Below, in pieces: positions 1-11,400 of a stretch of DNA of 64,000 nt. Position 1 is the stretch's first letter; the number at the start of each line of letters is the position of its first letter. A program made the translations under genes and the position numbers. The notes under the pieces were generated by a model. That model saw only the letters and a program-made list of their open reading frames with translations. It ran no database searches and was not told the DNA's origin. Source of the DNA: Heliocidaris tuberculata (taxonomy: Eukaryota; Echinodermata; Echinoidea; Camarodonta; Echinometridae); NCBI GenBank assembly GCA_025618425.1, contig CM046832.1, forward strand, positions 48,676,026 through 48,740,025, written 5' to 3'.

Positions 1-743
1 TATTTGCAAAGGTATCCTTTTCAGGGGACATTTCTTCGGTTGTATTTTTCCAAACTAACATAAAAAGAACGAGAAAGCTCACAAATTATGTTCGCCTTTA
101 CCAGAACTCAACCTTCTCTTCTATGAAACCGGTGGGGGGGGGGGGGGGGGGGGATAAATCAGGTCAAAGTGTTGAGGACTGAAAGGTTTCGAAAAGGAAA
201 GCATACTGCAAGTATCAATCCTTTGGGGTGGGGAATTTGAAACGATTACCGACAGTTTTGTCTACATGGACTTAAAAAGTGAATTTCTCTTTTTCAACAA
301 TTCACTCGAAACTTTGTACAAATATTTTAATTTTCAAGCATTTAACTCTTACGACGATGATCTAGGATAACAGTTTGAGAACAACTGGACTCTCACTGTT
401 ATGTTATGGAAAATGTAGAGAACTATATTGCAGGCTTGCAGTGTTTGAACTTCAAGAATCGCGCGCGTTCAGGCGAGTGGAACTCCCTTTCGTCGTAAAG
501 TAATGACGTGTGGGCGTGTGTAACTGTATGTGTGTCCTTTGTATGCAAGGGACATTACACCAGACTTTTTGTTGAGGCAGGGGTCGTTCTTTTGTTCTGA
601 AATTACCCAGTCTCCTTAATCTTTATAATACATGTACTTAATTATCTAGGCGGCGTAGTTCCTTTGTTCCCAAGTCTGAAGTTCCACTGTCCCTTTACTG
701 GCCTGCCCCCCCCCCTTTTTTTCTAAATTTCAATCAATGGCAG
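1..743. other. Non-coding flank with a 20-bp poly-G tract
   Basis: I see no gene here. The stretch is AT-rich unique-looking sequence with a run of 20 G at 134-153 and a C/T-rich run near 706-722. No reading frame resembles a protein family and no repeat shared with the rest of the window was recognised. Confidence 0.5.
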
Positions 744-799
744 ATGTGGGGGGAGGGGGGGGGGGGCACAGTGCCCGCACCTTTTCACGTACCCCAAAA

Positions 800-1045
800 A
801 GTGCCCTGTTTATTTCTGAAAAATGTCCTTTCTCTCTACGCTCTTTTTTCCTTTGATAAGTGCATTTTTACTTCTGATAGGTGCCTCTTTTCCCATCTAA
901 TAAGTGTGGGCGTGTGCATATTTTCCGCTTCCGATAAGTGACCCTTTTAAATCTGAAGTGTCCCCACTTTACCTCTGATAAGTGCCCCTTTTCCTTTCTA
1001 ATATGTGCCCTTTTTCTCTTCTCATAAGTGCTCCTTTTCACCTCT
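800..1045. repeat. Degenerate minisatellite, unit about 21-25 bp (CTGATAAGTGCCCCTTTT)
   Basis: About ten imperfect copies of a unit resembling CTGATAAGTGCCCCTTTT follow each other. The same unit resumes at 1524-1577, so the array was once continuous and was split by the segment at 1046-1523. Short open frames here are low-complexity and not believed to be genes. Confidence 0.75.
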
Positions 1046-1523
1046 TTTAAGTTTTAAATTATTGGCACATGCACCCTATCCCTTTAAGACACACAATATC
1101 TCGTTAAAGTGTACCAATCACCTGAAAATTAATTTGTGTATAGCTAGAAAGTATAAAATCAACCTCAAAGAACTTTGGTATTCTATAGGTCAACAGTTAA
1201 TGAGTATGAAAGAAATAAAGGATACCATAAAAATGCTCGCGCGGGACCGAACTCAGAGTTTGGTTCCGCGCGAGCTTACCTTGGCGAGCGCGTACTGGTG
1301 CGTCGAGTAGTCTACTCACGAGTCGCTTTTACGCTTATAGAGAGTGTAATTAAAATTGCAATATCTCTTTATAGAATTAATATTTGAAGGCCATATTTTG
1401 AATATAGTATAACAACATGCAATTTCTAACATACAGAGCACAATCATTTTTAGTGATTGGTACCCTTTAAGTTTTGCAGGAAGTAGACTACTAAGTACTC
1501 GTAACAAGAAAGAAGAAGAAGAA
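1046..1523. mobile_element. Palindromic MITE-like insert splitting the minisatellite
   Basis: The segment has imperfect inverted ends: GTACCAATCACCTGAAAAT near 1111-1129 pairs with TTTTTAGTGATTGGTAC near 1447-1463. A second inverted repeat, GCTCGCGCGGGACCGAACTC against its mirror, sits at 1235-1275. Bases about 1300-1410 match, in reverse complement, a stretch of intron 3 of the hnRNP gene at about 10890-11015, so this is a dispersed family. Superfamily and target duplication could not be set, because both flanks are minisatellite units. Confidence 0.55.
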
Positions 1524-1577
1524 GTGCCCCTTTTCACATCTGATAAGCGCCCTTTCCTCTTCTGATAAGTGCCCAGG
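1524..1577. repeat. Continuation of the GATAAGTGCCC minisatellite
   Basis: Two to three units of the minisatellite at 800-1045 resume directly after the palindromic insert (GTGCCCCTTTTCACATCTGA and following). Confidence 0.7.
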
Positions 1578-1619
1578 TCAAGACAGAAAACCGAAGGAAA
1601 CCCAAACCCAAAGTCAATC

Positions 1620-1738
1620 AAAGATCAAAACAACTCGTATTTCATCACGTATTATCATTATATTCGATCTAACTTCAATCTTGTTACTGACTTGCACAAT
1701 TATAATACAAGAAATAGCCGATACAACTTTAACTTATG
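1620..1738 (+). mobile_element. Displaced LINE 3' ORF fragment upstream of the reverse transcriptase
   Basis: This stretch repeats, with few mismatches and one deletion of roughly 20-25 bases, the sequence at about 3163-3302, near the 3' end of the coding region of the LINE that follows. It therefore sits on the wrong side of the reverse transcriptase. It contributes the first codons of the open frame at 1681, so the natural N-terminus of that protein is not preserved here. Confidence 0.8.
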
Positions 1739-3490
1739 AATTCAATTCTTTAACTAATGAATTCAATTCTTATTTTACAAATGTGGCCGCCAAATTAGTA
1801 GACAAACTCCCTCCTTGTAAAAATCTTTTCAGCGCAGACAATGATTGTATTCGTGAGTTTTACGAAAGAAAAGGTGTACTTGAAAACAGCTTCGAGTTAT
1901 CACCAATCAGTGAACAATTTGTTTTCAATGAGTTACATAAATTAAATATATCAAAAAGTACTGGGTTAGACATGATTCCAGCTAAATTTCTGAAAGATGG
2001 TGCGAAGGTTTTATATAAGCCTTTAAGTTACTTAATGAACCTATCTATCTTGAGCACTTTTCCTGAGGATATGAAAATAGCAAAAGTGACTCCACTTTAT
2101 AAAAAGAAAGATAAAACTGATGTAACCAATTATAGACCTATTAGTGTTTTAAGCGTAGCATCAAAAATTCTGGAAAAATCGGTCTGTGTTCAAATTGAAA
2201 AATACTTCAAAGAAAATGATATAATTTATGAATTTCAATCTGGCTTTCGACATGACTATTCGACTGAAACATGTCTAATTCATTTAACTGATTATTTGAG
2301 GACAGAAACTTCCCAAGGGCGCTTTGTTGGTATGGTGCTCCTTGATCTGCAAAAAGCTTTTGATACAGTTAATCATGGCGTCTTGTTGAAAAAGTTAGAA
2401 ATAATGGGTTTTAACAAGGCAAGTTTAGAATGGTTCAGATCCTACTTGTCTAATCGACACCAAGTAGTGGCCATTCATGATATTCGTTCCAAACTAATGC
2501 CGATAACATGCGGTGTTCCTCAGGGAAGCATTTTAGGCCCAATTCTATTTACAAGTTATATCAATGATATGTGTATTTGTATAAAAGACTGTAAACTATT
2601 ATTCTACGCTGATGACAGCGTACTACTCTATTCAAATCCTAATCCAAAATTTCTTGAGGAGAAGCTCAGTGAACAGCTATCTACATGTGTCGATTGGATG
2701 ACTGATAATAAGCTTTCTTTACACTTGGGCAAAACAGAAAGCATTTTGTTTTGTTCTAAAAGTAGTTCTAAAAAGTCATTTGAATTCAAAGTGACACACA
2801 ATAATCAAGTAATTCAGAGAAAAGAATCTGTGAAGTATTTAGGCATTGAGTTGGCTAGCGCAATTTCATTTTCTTCTTTAGTAGAATCAGTTGTAAAAAA
2901 AGCAAATTCTCGTCTAAAATTTTTGTACAGATATCAAAATTGTTTGAATTTAAAAGCAAGACGTATACTCTGTTTTGCTCTTATTCAATGTTTGTTTGAC
3001 TATGCTAACCCTGTATGGTATAGTAACATATATAAACAAGTTAGAACAAAAGAAGTTGAAAATTATACAGAACAAAATGGTGAGATTCATCAACTGTTCT
3101 GGTCCAAGAACTCATGTTGGCTACAGCGAACTTTCTAAAGCTGGTTTTCTTGAAGTTAACCAAAGATCAAAACAACTCGTATTGCATCACGTGCATAAAA
3201 TATATCATACTAGGTCAAATCATTATATTCGATCCAACTTCAATCTTGTTACTGACTTACATAATTATGATACAAGAAATAGCAGATTCAACTTTAACTT
3301 ACCAGAAAGAGTAGGTAGCATTGAAAATTCGTTTTATTACATTGCCATCAAACATTGGAATACCCTTCCTAATTATATAAAGGAAATAAAGGAAATAAAA
3401 GAAAACTTTGTTCTTTTTAAGAGGAAATTAAGGGAATACCTATCACTTGAGAGTCAGAGGAGAGAAGCAAATGACATGGTATATGATTGA
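1739..3490 (+). pseudogene. Non-LTR retrotransposon reverse transcriptase, Jockey/CR1 type, frameshifted
   Basis: The frame opening at 1681 encodes a non-LTR reverse transcriptase. In its numbering, motif A is DLQKAFD (D222), motif B is CGVPQGSILGP (from C277) and motif C is YADD (309-312, catalytic D311 and D312). The finger region has the usual KSTGLD and NYRPISVL blocks. Near 3030-3042 the frame shifts by +1: upstream reads to NPVWYSNIYK, and the C-terminal part continues as LEQKKLKIIQNKMVRFIN and ends at 3490 after a KHWNTLP motif typical of these elements. No apurinic endonuclease domain is present, so the copy is 5' truncated and inactive. Clade within the Jockey/CR1/L2 group is not resolved. 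Confidence 0.88.
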
Positions 3491-3945
3491 AATTGCCAGA
3501 AGAAAGAACACTTTTCTTTTCTCTGCCAGGTTCATGCTGTCTAAGTTTGTATATACTTTTGTTTTTGTACGTTTTAGAGATTCAACATATTCTTTATTAT
3601 TCTTTTTGCTCCTCCTCCTCCTCCTCGTCATCATCATCTTCTTCTTCTTCTTCTTTCTTCTTCTTCTTCTTATTATTATTATTATTATTATTGTTGTTGT
3701 TATTATAATCATTATTACATGTTATAAATGTTGTTTTTGTTATCATTTTTATTATTCTTTAAAAAAAAAATTCTTCTCAGTCTGTAAATAATACAAATTG
3801 AACTAATTAATTTTGTATGTTGGGGACCCCACTGGAAATAAGCTCTCGAGCTTTCGTGGGTTATCCTGTTCAAGCTTACATAATTTTGATCTGATATTCT
3901 TTTATTGTTGTATGTTAGAGGCTTGGCAAATAAAATCAATCAACT
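3491..3945 (+). mobile_element. LINE 3' UTR
   Basis: This follows the RT stop codon. It shares with 4010-4325 the blocks CACTTTTCTTTTCTCTGCCAG and GACCCCACTGGAAATAA, then CTCTCGAGCTTTCGTGG, which identify the 3' UTR of the same family. It ends near an AATAAAATCAATCAACTT stretch. A copy-specific microsatellite lies inside at 3609-3718. Confidence 0.75.
3609..3718. repeat. Trinucleotide microsatellite (TCC/TTC/TTA/TTG)
   Basis: Runs of CTC, TTC, TTA and TTG triplets follow each other. The related 3' end at 4010-4325 lacks this expansion, so it arose in this copy. Confidence 0.9.
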
Positions 3946-4009
3946 TATTTACCTTAAAGAGTAGTATTGGATATACATGTATATGTTTAATTACATTAAT
4001 TACATTGGT

Positions 4010-4325
4010 GTGAAACTTTGGAATTCCCTTTCTAATAATATAAATGAAATAGAAAACTGCTCATTTTAAGAGGAAATTAAGGGAATACATCACTGAGAGT
4101 CAGAGAAGAGAATATGACCGAAATAGCCTTATTACAGACCACTTTTCTTTTCTCTGCCAGGTGGATTCATATTTTCTAATTTTGTATATATTTTTATTGT
4201 TTTAGAAATTATATATAATCTCGATTTTTTTTTCCTTTTCTCATTCTGTAGATATAATTTTAATATATTCATTTTGCATGTTTGAGGACCCCACTGGAAA
4301 TAAACTCTCGAGCTTTCGTGGCTTT
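4010..4325 (+). mobile_element. Second LINE 3'-end fragment, same family
   Basis: The sequence aligns with about 3345-3870 without the microsatellite: a KLWNSLSNNI-like remnant, AGAGGAAATTAAGGGAATAC, the CTCTGCCAG block and the CCCCACTGGAAATAAACTC tail, stopping after CTTTCGTGGC. It is a strongly truncated insertion or tandem piece. Confidence 0.8.
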
Positions 4326-4655
4326 TGTGGGAAATAAACGCAGGGAAAGTTTTCGGCAACCCCTTTCGGACGATTTAAATATTCACCCGACGTTTCCTCA
4401 GTGATTTTTTCAGAAAAAAAACAACAGCGAGGAAACGGACCCATGGGCGTTAGGTTGGGGGGGGGGGGGGTCGTGACCAAGACCATGTTTGCCGACAAGT
4501 TTGATGAACAACAAGCAAAAAGCAACAACAACGACAGATCAAAAAGAAATCTAATAAACAAAACAAAGCCGTCAGATTTTAGATAATTAGACGAAAGGTA
4601 ATTCTGGTCAGATTGTAAAGTTTGCATAGGCCTGTAGATATGTCCATATTTTTGT
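4326..4655. other. Intergenic, no gene recognised
   Basis: Mixed composition with a poly-G run of about 13 near 4458. Open frames here have no family resemblance. Confidence 0.4.
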
Positions 4656-4663
4656 CCCTACAA

Positions 4664-5542
4664 CAGTGGCGTATCTAGGTATTCTAGAGCCCGGGGCAAA
4701 CTATCAAATCTGCGCCCCTCCCCCCCATGCCCAAACTCAGATTAATGAGTGTTTTTAATTTAGAATTGATGGCACTACGTGAAAATTAGTTTTGATGCAC
4801 ATAACCCAGAGTTGTAAGCCCACATTTGATGAGTTATTGTATAGGCAAGGTTGCAACGCGACCGAGCGGCAGATTTTCTCTTTTTTCCTTTTCACCCCTC
4901 AAATTGAAATTTCTTATGTATTTTACCCTTAGCCTACAAAAATCCAAGGGAATACAGCGACCTAAAAATAGATTTTTTTTTTTTTAATTTGAACATTTTT
5001 TTTTATTTATTTTTTTTTGGGGGGGAGGGGGGGGGGGGCAAAATGAATGAAAACCCTGGCCTGAAGAAATATATTTGAGGAATTCAGTAAGGTAATTGCA
5101 AGACAAATCTATGATTCCTTTTGAATGTTCTATACTTCTATTCTTTGCATTTGAAAGTGCTTTCATGCACTTTTATCCCATCTTGGGGCACAAAATTTAA
5201 CAAGCTCCTGCCTTATGGGGGGGGGGGGGTGTGGGGGGCAAAGCACCTAGAGTCAATTAATGGTTAACACTTTAAAAACGCCACTGGGGGCGCGAAATAG
5301 CTAGATCTTGAACATAATTATGCGAGGGAGCAAAGCGACTGAGCTTTAGGACATTTTCGCATAATTTCAAACCCCATAAAACACAATTTCTTATTAATTT
5401 TGTCCTTGACAGGCGCAAATAACCCTCAAAGACCATAAAATTTCTTGTATTTATCCCCCTTTTCTTTCTCTCTTTTTTTTGCGCCCCCCTTCAAGTGCCG
5501 CCCGGGGCACGTGCCCCCTCTGCCCCCATAGATACGCCACTG
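4664..5542. mobile_element. Non-autonomous hAT-type DNA transposon, 879 bp, with 8-bp TSD
   Basis: Ends are CAGTGGCGTATCTA and TAGATACGCCACTG, a 14-bp perfect terminal inverted repeat beginning CAG as in hAT elements. The flanks are identical 8-bp direct repeats CCCTACAA at 4656-4663 and 5543-5550, the target-site length of hAT. The interior has long G runs near 5020-5038 and 5217-5230 and no transposase frame. An internal ACGCCACTGG at about 5279 may be the end of a second nested copy. The superfamily call rests on end sequence plus TSD length. Confidence 0.88.
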
Positions 5543-6100
5543 CCCTACAACAAAGGAAAATCTATAGCGTTTGCGCCGCGGTTTGCCGAAAAGATTAAAA
5601 AAAAAAAAAAGTTCGAAATTTGCCGACGGAAATTTGTGGGATTCACACTCTACTTCCCCTCCTCTCCCACATCCCTATCCCCCCCCCCCCCTCCCTCGAT
5701 CTAGCCCCGGGGGCCCCATTGAGGCCTGTACGGCATCCGCGTCAATGAAAACGAGTAAAAATTATTGGTTTTTCACTAACCCGGGGATCTCGTTTAGGGT
5801 ATCAATGATTTTTTTTTTTCACTGAAAAAAAAATGTATTAAAGATAAATAGGAGAAATAAAGAAAAAAAAAGGGGGGGAATGAAATATTGGCCAAAAAAA
5901 GAGAGACAGACAGACATACCCGCACATCCAAACGGGGGGGGGGGGAGGATCTAGTGACACCCGCTGAACGAAATTCATGCTCCGCCCTGACGAGAGGTGG
6001 GTGGGGTACCGAGTGAACATTGTCGAAATAATGTCTGTGTTACCAGACTAACCGCATGATATTTCGACCTGTAATTTCGACCCCCCCCCCCCCCCCGCGC
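5543..6100. other. Upstream intergenic region with homopolymer tracts
   Basis: No gene recognised. Poly-A, poly-T, G and C tracts are dense here (for example about 5685-5693, 5935-5944 and 6080-6096), ending in a short CG-alternating stretch at 6097-6104. The hnRNP gene's regulatory region begins just after it. Confidence 0.4.
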
Positions 6101-6367
6101 GCGCGACCTGTGTCACGTGACATAAAATGACATTTTAACTCTGCGTGAAAGCTGCGCAGTATACAACAAGCAGACAAAGTACAGCGTGGTTTTTGTTATA
6201 CGTTACGTTAACTCTGATCTGATCTGTATTGTGCATGCATATAATCTGTACGTGAAATAAACCTTGCAATTCTGTATACCGTACCCGGCCTCATACCTCG
6301 ACACATCATCCAAGCTTTGCTTGTGCAAATTTCTTTCTTTCTTTGATTTATTTTCTTGTTTTGAAAG
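6101..6367 (+). promoter_or_regulatory. Putative promoter and 5' UTR of the hnRNP A/B gene
   Basis: A palindromic E-box GTCACGTGAC lies at 6112-6121, the type bound by USF/Myc-family bHLH factors. A weak CATATAAT sequence at about 6237 could act as a TATA-like element. The bases before the start codon are pyrimidine rich (TTTCTTTCTTTCTTTG), common in 5' UTRs of translation- and RNA-processing genes. The start codon context is GAAAGATGC with A at -3. The transcription start itself cannot be placed from sequence. Confidence 0.45.
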
Positions 6368-6382
6368 ATGCCGGACGGAAAT
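6368..6382 (+). CDS. hnRNP exon 1 (coding part): MPDGN
   Basis: Only five codons precede the donor GTAAGT at 6383. The start was chosen because it is the only ATG joined in phase 0 to exon 2, and a tiny first coding exon is usual in hnRNP A genes. The 5' UTR extends upstream for an unknown length. Confidence 0.85.
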
Positions 6383-8422
6383 GTAAGTATATTATTTTGT
6401 GACTGTTCTTGTTTGTTTCGTGTGTGTGTGTATGCGTTTGTACTAAATCTCGATCAAGGAACATGAGATTGAGAAAGAGAATTAATTATGGGTGCCATTT
6501 TGGTGGAAAAACAACTGAACTGTCAGACATGACAAAGACTCAAATAGACTTGGAAAGCTAAGTTGAGTGAATCAATAGTTGGTGAATGATTGAATATGTT
6601 GAATGTGAAGCAGTAATCGTGATAAATGATAATTTTACATTGTAATGTAGACAACATAACACTAACTAACAGTGTAAAATTTTCTAATGTGTGAATGTGT
6701 GACTGAATAAAACACATGCACGCTCCTGACCACGGGACCATCACTATATGGGGCTGTGTCAATTTTGGCCTGTCACGACCTCTAAGTTGAAGAGGTAAAA
6801 ACAATATGATATAATAGGCAAAATTTTGAGAAAATTCTTCCTTAGTTCTACATGTAGAATGATAGAATAACTAATTTCATGCCAGATCCTTCAATAGGAT
6901 CTTTATCATCTTGATCAAGTGAAATTTTCAGGCTGTTTTTGGTCGGTGATAATGCTCCTCTCCTGCACACATATGTGCAAGATATCACACACTTGCCTAT
7001 GCTATGGGAGGCAATTGCTCACGTATTGAAGGTACAGAATGCGAAGTTATCTCCAATAACCTCGCATAAGTGTGACTGTGTGAGACTGTGAGTGGCTCCT
7101 GACCAACTCCAGGGAGCTCCTGACATGCCCGAGTCCCAAGCTGAGTCACTCACACATGTGCGAGGTTATTGGGCAATATGGTGAATAGGTCCCTTCTCAT
7201 TCACTTTGCATAGTACGTGTACTATCAGTTTATTGCTTAATTGTAAAGCTGTGGGGACTTCATTCCACCTCAGTAGACAAGCAAGTGTGTGCGTACACAC
7301 TGAATGAGAGGGGACCTGTTCCACGATTAGGCCAAGTAAAATCGATTCCAATACCATTTTATTAGCGGTAGAAGTGCGCTTAGTCCGGACTTAATCGTGA
7401 CTAAGCCGTGGAATACAGTGGAAACTCGGTATAAAGAGGTCTGATATAACAATATTCCTGATATAACAAGGAAATATTCCTGGTCCAAGCTCGTTATATT
7501 CTATTTTTTTTTAAACCTGATATAAAACGAGATTCCTGCCATAAGGTAATTTTGATGGTCCCAAGGACCTCGTTATACTGAGTTTCCACTGTACGCGTAA
7601 TATGAAAGCTATCAGCTTCAATGAACCTGATTTTAGTCAGGCTTAAAAGCCGACTTCTCAACCCACTTCTCAAGTTAAGTCCTGTCTAAGCCCTGACCGG
7701 AAGTGGGTTGGCTCGTTAATACCTTAACATGAATGCTATCCGTGCTAGTTGAAGCCGACCAGCATAATGAAAGATAGATAATTAAGATTAATTAAGGTTA
7801 AAACAAGGAATAAAATAGAGAATGATAGAAAGAAGAAGATACAAGGAAAAACAAAGAATAACATAAGTCTAATGATAAAAAGAGAAGAAGATATAATGAT
7901 AAAAACAAAGAATAACATAAGGAAGATAGAAAGAAAAGATGGAATGAAAAACAAAGAATAACAAGGAATTATAAAAAGAAAAGAAGATAGAATGATAAAA
8001 ACAAAGAATAACCTGAGGAAGATAGAAAGAAAAGAAGATAGAATGATAAAAAAGAAAAGAAGATAGAATGATAAAAAACAAATAAGGAAGATTAAAAGAA
8101 AAGAAGACAATGAAAAACAAAGAAAAACAGAAAGAGAAGATGGAATGAAAAACAGAATAACATAAGGAAAGATAAGAAGGATAAAAACAGAATAACATAA
8201 GAAAGATAGAAAGTAAAGAAGATAGAACAAAATGAAGTACCTTGTAAATAACGTTGGAACAGAGGGGGCGGCAGAAACCATGGAAACAAATGCACATAGC
8301 AGATGCGATGATGCTTTTTGCTGTAAAGTGAAAGCTACATGTATCACGGCTTATGGAAGCGGCTTCTATTGACCCCTACTAAGCACCCTTTGGAATTGAA
8401 TATGAAAACTAGTTTCTCGTCC

Positions 8423-8456
<34 letters not shown>

Positions 8457-11400
8457 GGGGGGGGGGGGGGGTCATATTTCAAATATGAGCGCATTTGAAG
8501 AGCATTCTTTTTCAGGGGACAAAATAATTTTTATTTGGCCTTATATATGAATAATCTAACCTCGCATAAACTCTAATTAGTTAAGTGGGTGAGTGGGCTG
8601 CAGTAGGTTATAACCCTGACTCTGATAATACTGAATGGAAGGATGGCCTCCTGGAATTGGAAAAACAGTGACTGTTGAAGCAGTGGCTGGTAGCTGATTC
8701 CAGATGCGAGTTGTCAAGGAATAGAAAGAAAATGAACAAGAATCAAGAAGCGCTTCATTGCGTTACATGCATTGGTTTCCTCATTCCCCGTCCATAGACT
8801 GCACTTTATTTTTGTGTGCTAACGAACAAGTGGTTTCCTCAAGCACTATATAGCCGATTCAGGGTCAGGGACTCTTCCACTCTTACTATGCTACAATACA
8901 AATCTTGGGTTTCAGAGTTGAAAGTGAAATTTGAAATAATTATTTTCCTCGCATGTACATGTGTGAGTGATCTAGACCATGTAGACTGAACCAATCCCCC
9001 GCTAATACAAACTAAACCTATTGAAGCCTATTCAACCGTTAAAGCTATGTTGGAGTACAACTGCAAGCTTATCTTCAGACACTCACACATATACGAGGTT
9101 ATTGTAGATAACCTCGTACTCGGTACCTGCGTACCGTGAAGAAATGCCTCCCATAGCAAGTGTGTGATCTCTAGCACATACATATCTGTGCTGGAAAGGA
9201 GCAAGAGCGTTGGCCAAAAACAGCCTGAAAATTTCGCTTTATCAAGATGATAAAGATCCTATTGAAGAATCTGCCATGAAATCAGATCTTCTATCATCCA
9301 AAAATGGAGAGGCCAGTATTTTCTCAAAGTTTTGCTGATTATATTGATGTTTTTACCGCTTCAACTTGGAGGTCGTAACTGCCACTGACATTGACACAGC
9401 CCCACATAGTGATAGTTCCATGAGTGGGTCTGAGGTGACCTTGTAAGCGTTGATATGAAATAATTTTCCTTAAATATTCTGTAAAACTAAGTAACTAACC
9501 ATTTGAGTGTCTTTTAGACCCTGGGGGGGGGGGGGGGGGTCGATTTTATGTCTTCTAATGACATGCAAATTTTATTCTGTGTTAATGATTGTCCCTTAGG
9601 GTAACTTGCCAGTTGCCACCATAGTGATTGTCTGATGTTTTTTTTCTCTGTGTTACCAGTATGGGGAGCCAGAACAGGAGAGGAAGCTCTTCCTTGGAGG
9701 GCTTAGCTACAACACACAAGAAGAGAACATCAAAGAATATTTCTGCAAGTTTGGAGAAATTGTTGACTGCTGTGTTATCAAAGAGTAAGTAATTGATCCG
9801 CAGAATGTTAGGTGATTTAGGACAAAAAGTTTATAGATGTTAAGTTAGCACATGCTGTGTGATAATGTCATCTGCAAGAATCTTCAGGGTATAAGGAGAC
9901 AGAAGATCGATAAATATGATGAAAGGAGAATCTCTTCTTTCTTGTCCAGCATGGGAGCATTTTTTTTTCTTCACCCAAGTAGATTTGGATGATTGTGGCA
10001 TTTATATGATTATGTACATGTACAGTATGGTTCTTATGAACACTGACTGCAAATTTAGATATAGGGGAAACTCGATATAACGAGGCCATCGGGACTGACT
10101 TTTGTTTTTATCTTTACTATATGCTCATGTGTGAGCAGATTCTCCAGCTGAATGATTTTTGTCCATTTGAGGCACAGTGAAATTTGCTTGCTCATTATAA
10201 CAGGAATGATTAGCAATCTTTTTCTTTGTTTTAGAGGCGTGAGATTTAGCTTGTTATAGCCGATATATCTTGTTATAGCCGACCTCGCTATAAAGGTTTC
10301 TGCTGCCATAGAATTATATGCAAGTAAATTTGAGACCGTGACAGTATTCTTGTTATAGCCATGACCTCGTTATAGCCGACCTCATTTTGTTGAGTTTTCC
10401 CTGTAGTGTATATTTGAAAATAAGTGAAAAGAGAGCACAGCAAGGGCATGATTTACTGATTATAATGTATCATAAACATTAAAAAAAAAACACCTTAAAT
10501 TTGTCTGTTTTATAGCTCCGGTACAAAGAAGTCCAAAGGATTTGGATTTGTCACCTTCTCCTGCCGAAGTGAAGTGGATAAAGTAATGGCAGCAAGGAAA
10601 GAGAATCCCCATCGGCTGGACAACAGAGACGTCGATGTGAGGAGAGCCATGGCAAGAGATGTAAGTCATAGAATTCACAACTGCATGTATATGTCTTGAA
10701 TCTAGAGTATGATTTGATAACGATGCTTGATGAAAACTACAATATCTGCAATTTCCATTATCAACATGCCTTTCTTTTTGGTGTGTCTGTAAAGTGCAAG
10801 AGACTACATGTAGACCTGTAGCCTATACATTGGAGAACTGAAATGTACTGATCACCAAAAAATATTTTGCACTTCATTATGGACTCCATGTCGCTATACT
10901 CTATTCAGAGTTTGAGCTTCAAATGTTAATTCTATAAAGAGATATTGCAGGTTTAAATACACTATATTAACATTACAGCGACTTGTGAGTGGACTAGTCA
11001 ATCCACCCTTGAGCACTCTCACAAATAGACTGCTTCTGTAATGTATACAAATTTATGCACATAATTCTCTGAGCACCTAGTGACGAGCTATTCCATTAAC
11101 CTGCTTTTTATAAATGAGCCTCAATGCTTGGAATCCAGTTTGCATACATTATCTGTTGATATGTCCGGTAAGCCTCCGGCAAGCTTTCAGGTTGTCAAGA
11201 ACAACCTTTGTTTGAAAGGTATGTATAAAATTTGCATACATTACTGAAGCGGTCTATTGGGGCCTGCTTGAAACCCAAGTTGGAGTTTGGTTCCGTCAAG
11301 GGGAGTTTATGTTTTCCTTTATTTTCTTCATACTCCTTAACCATTAAGCATAGAAGGACAGGGAAAGTGTTTTGAGGTTAATTTTATACATCCTACATGT

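Noticed and set aside
7745..8347. 200-codon open frame on the minus strand rich in Phe, Leu and Ser
   Set aside because: It is the complement of a purine-rich minisatellite inside intron 1. Composition alone keeps the frame open, and several overlapping frames are equally open.
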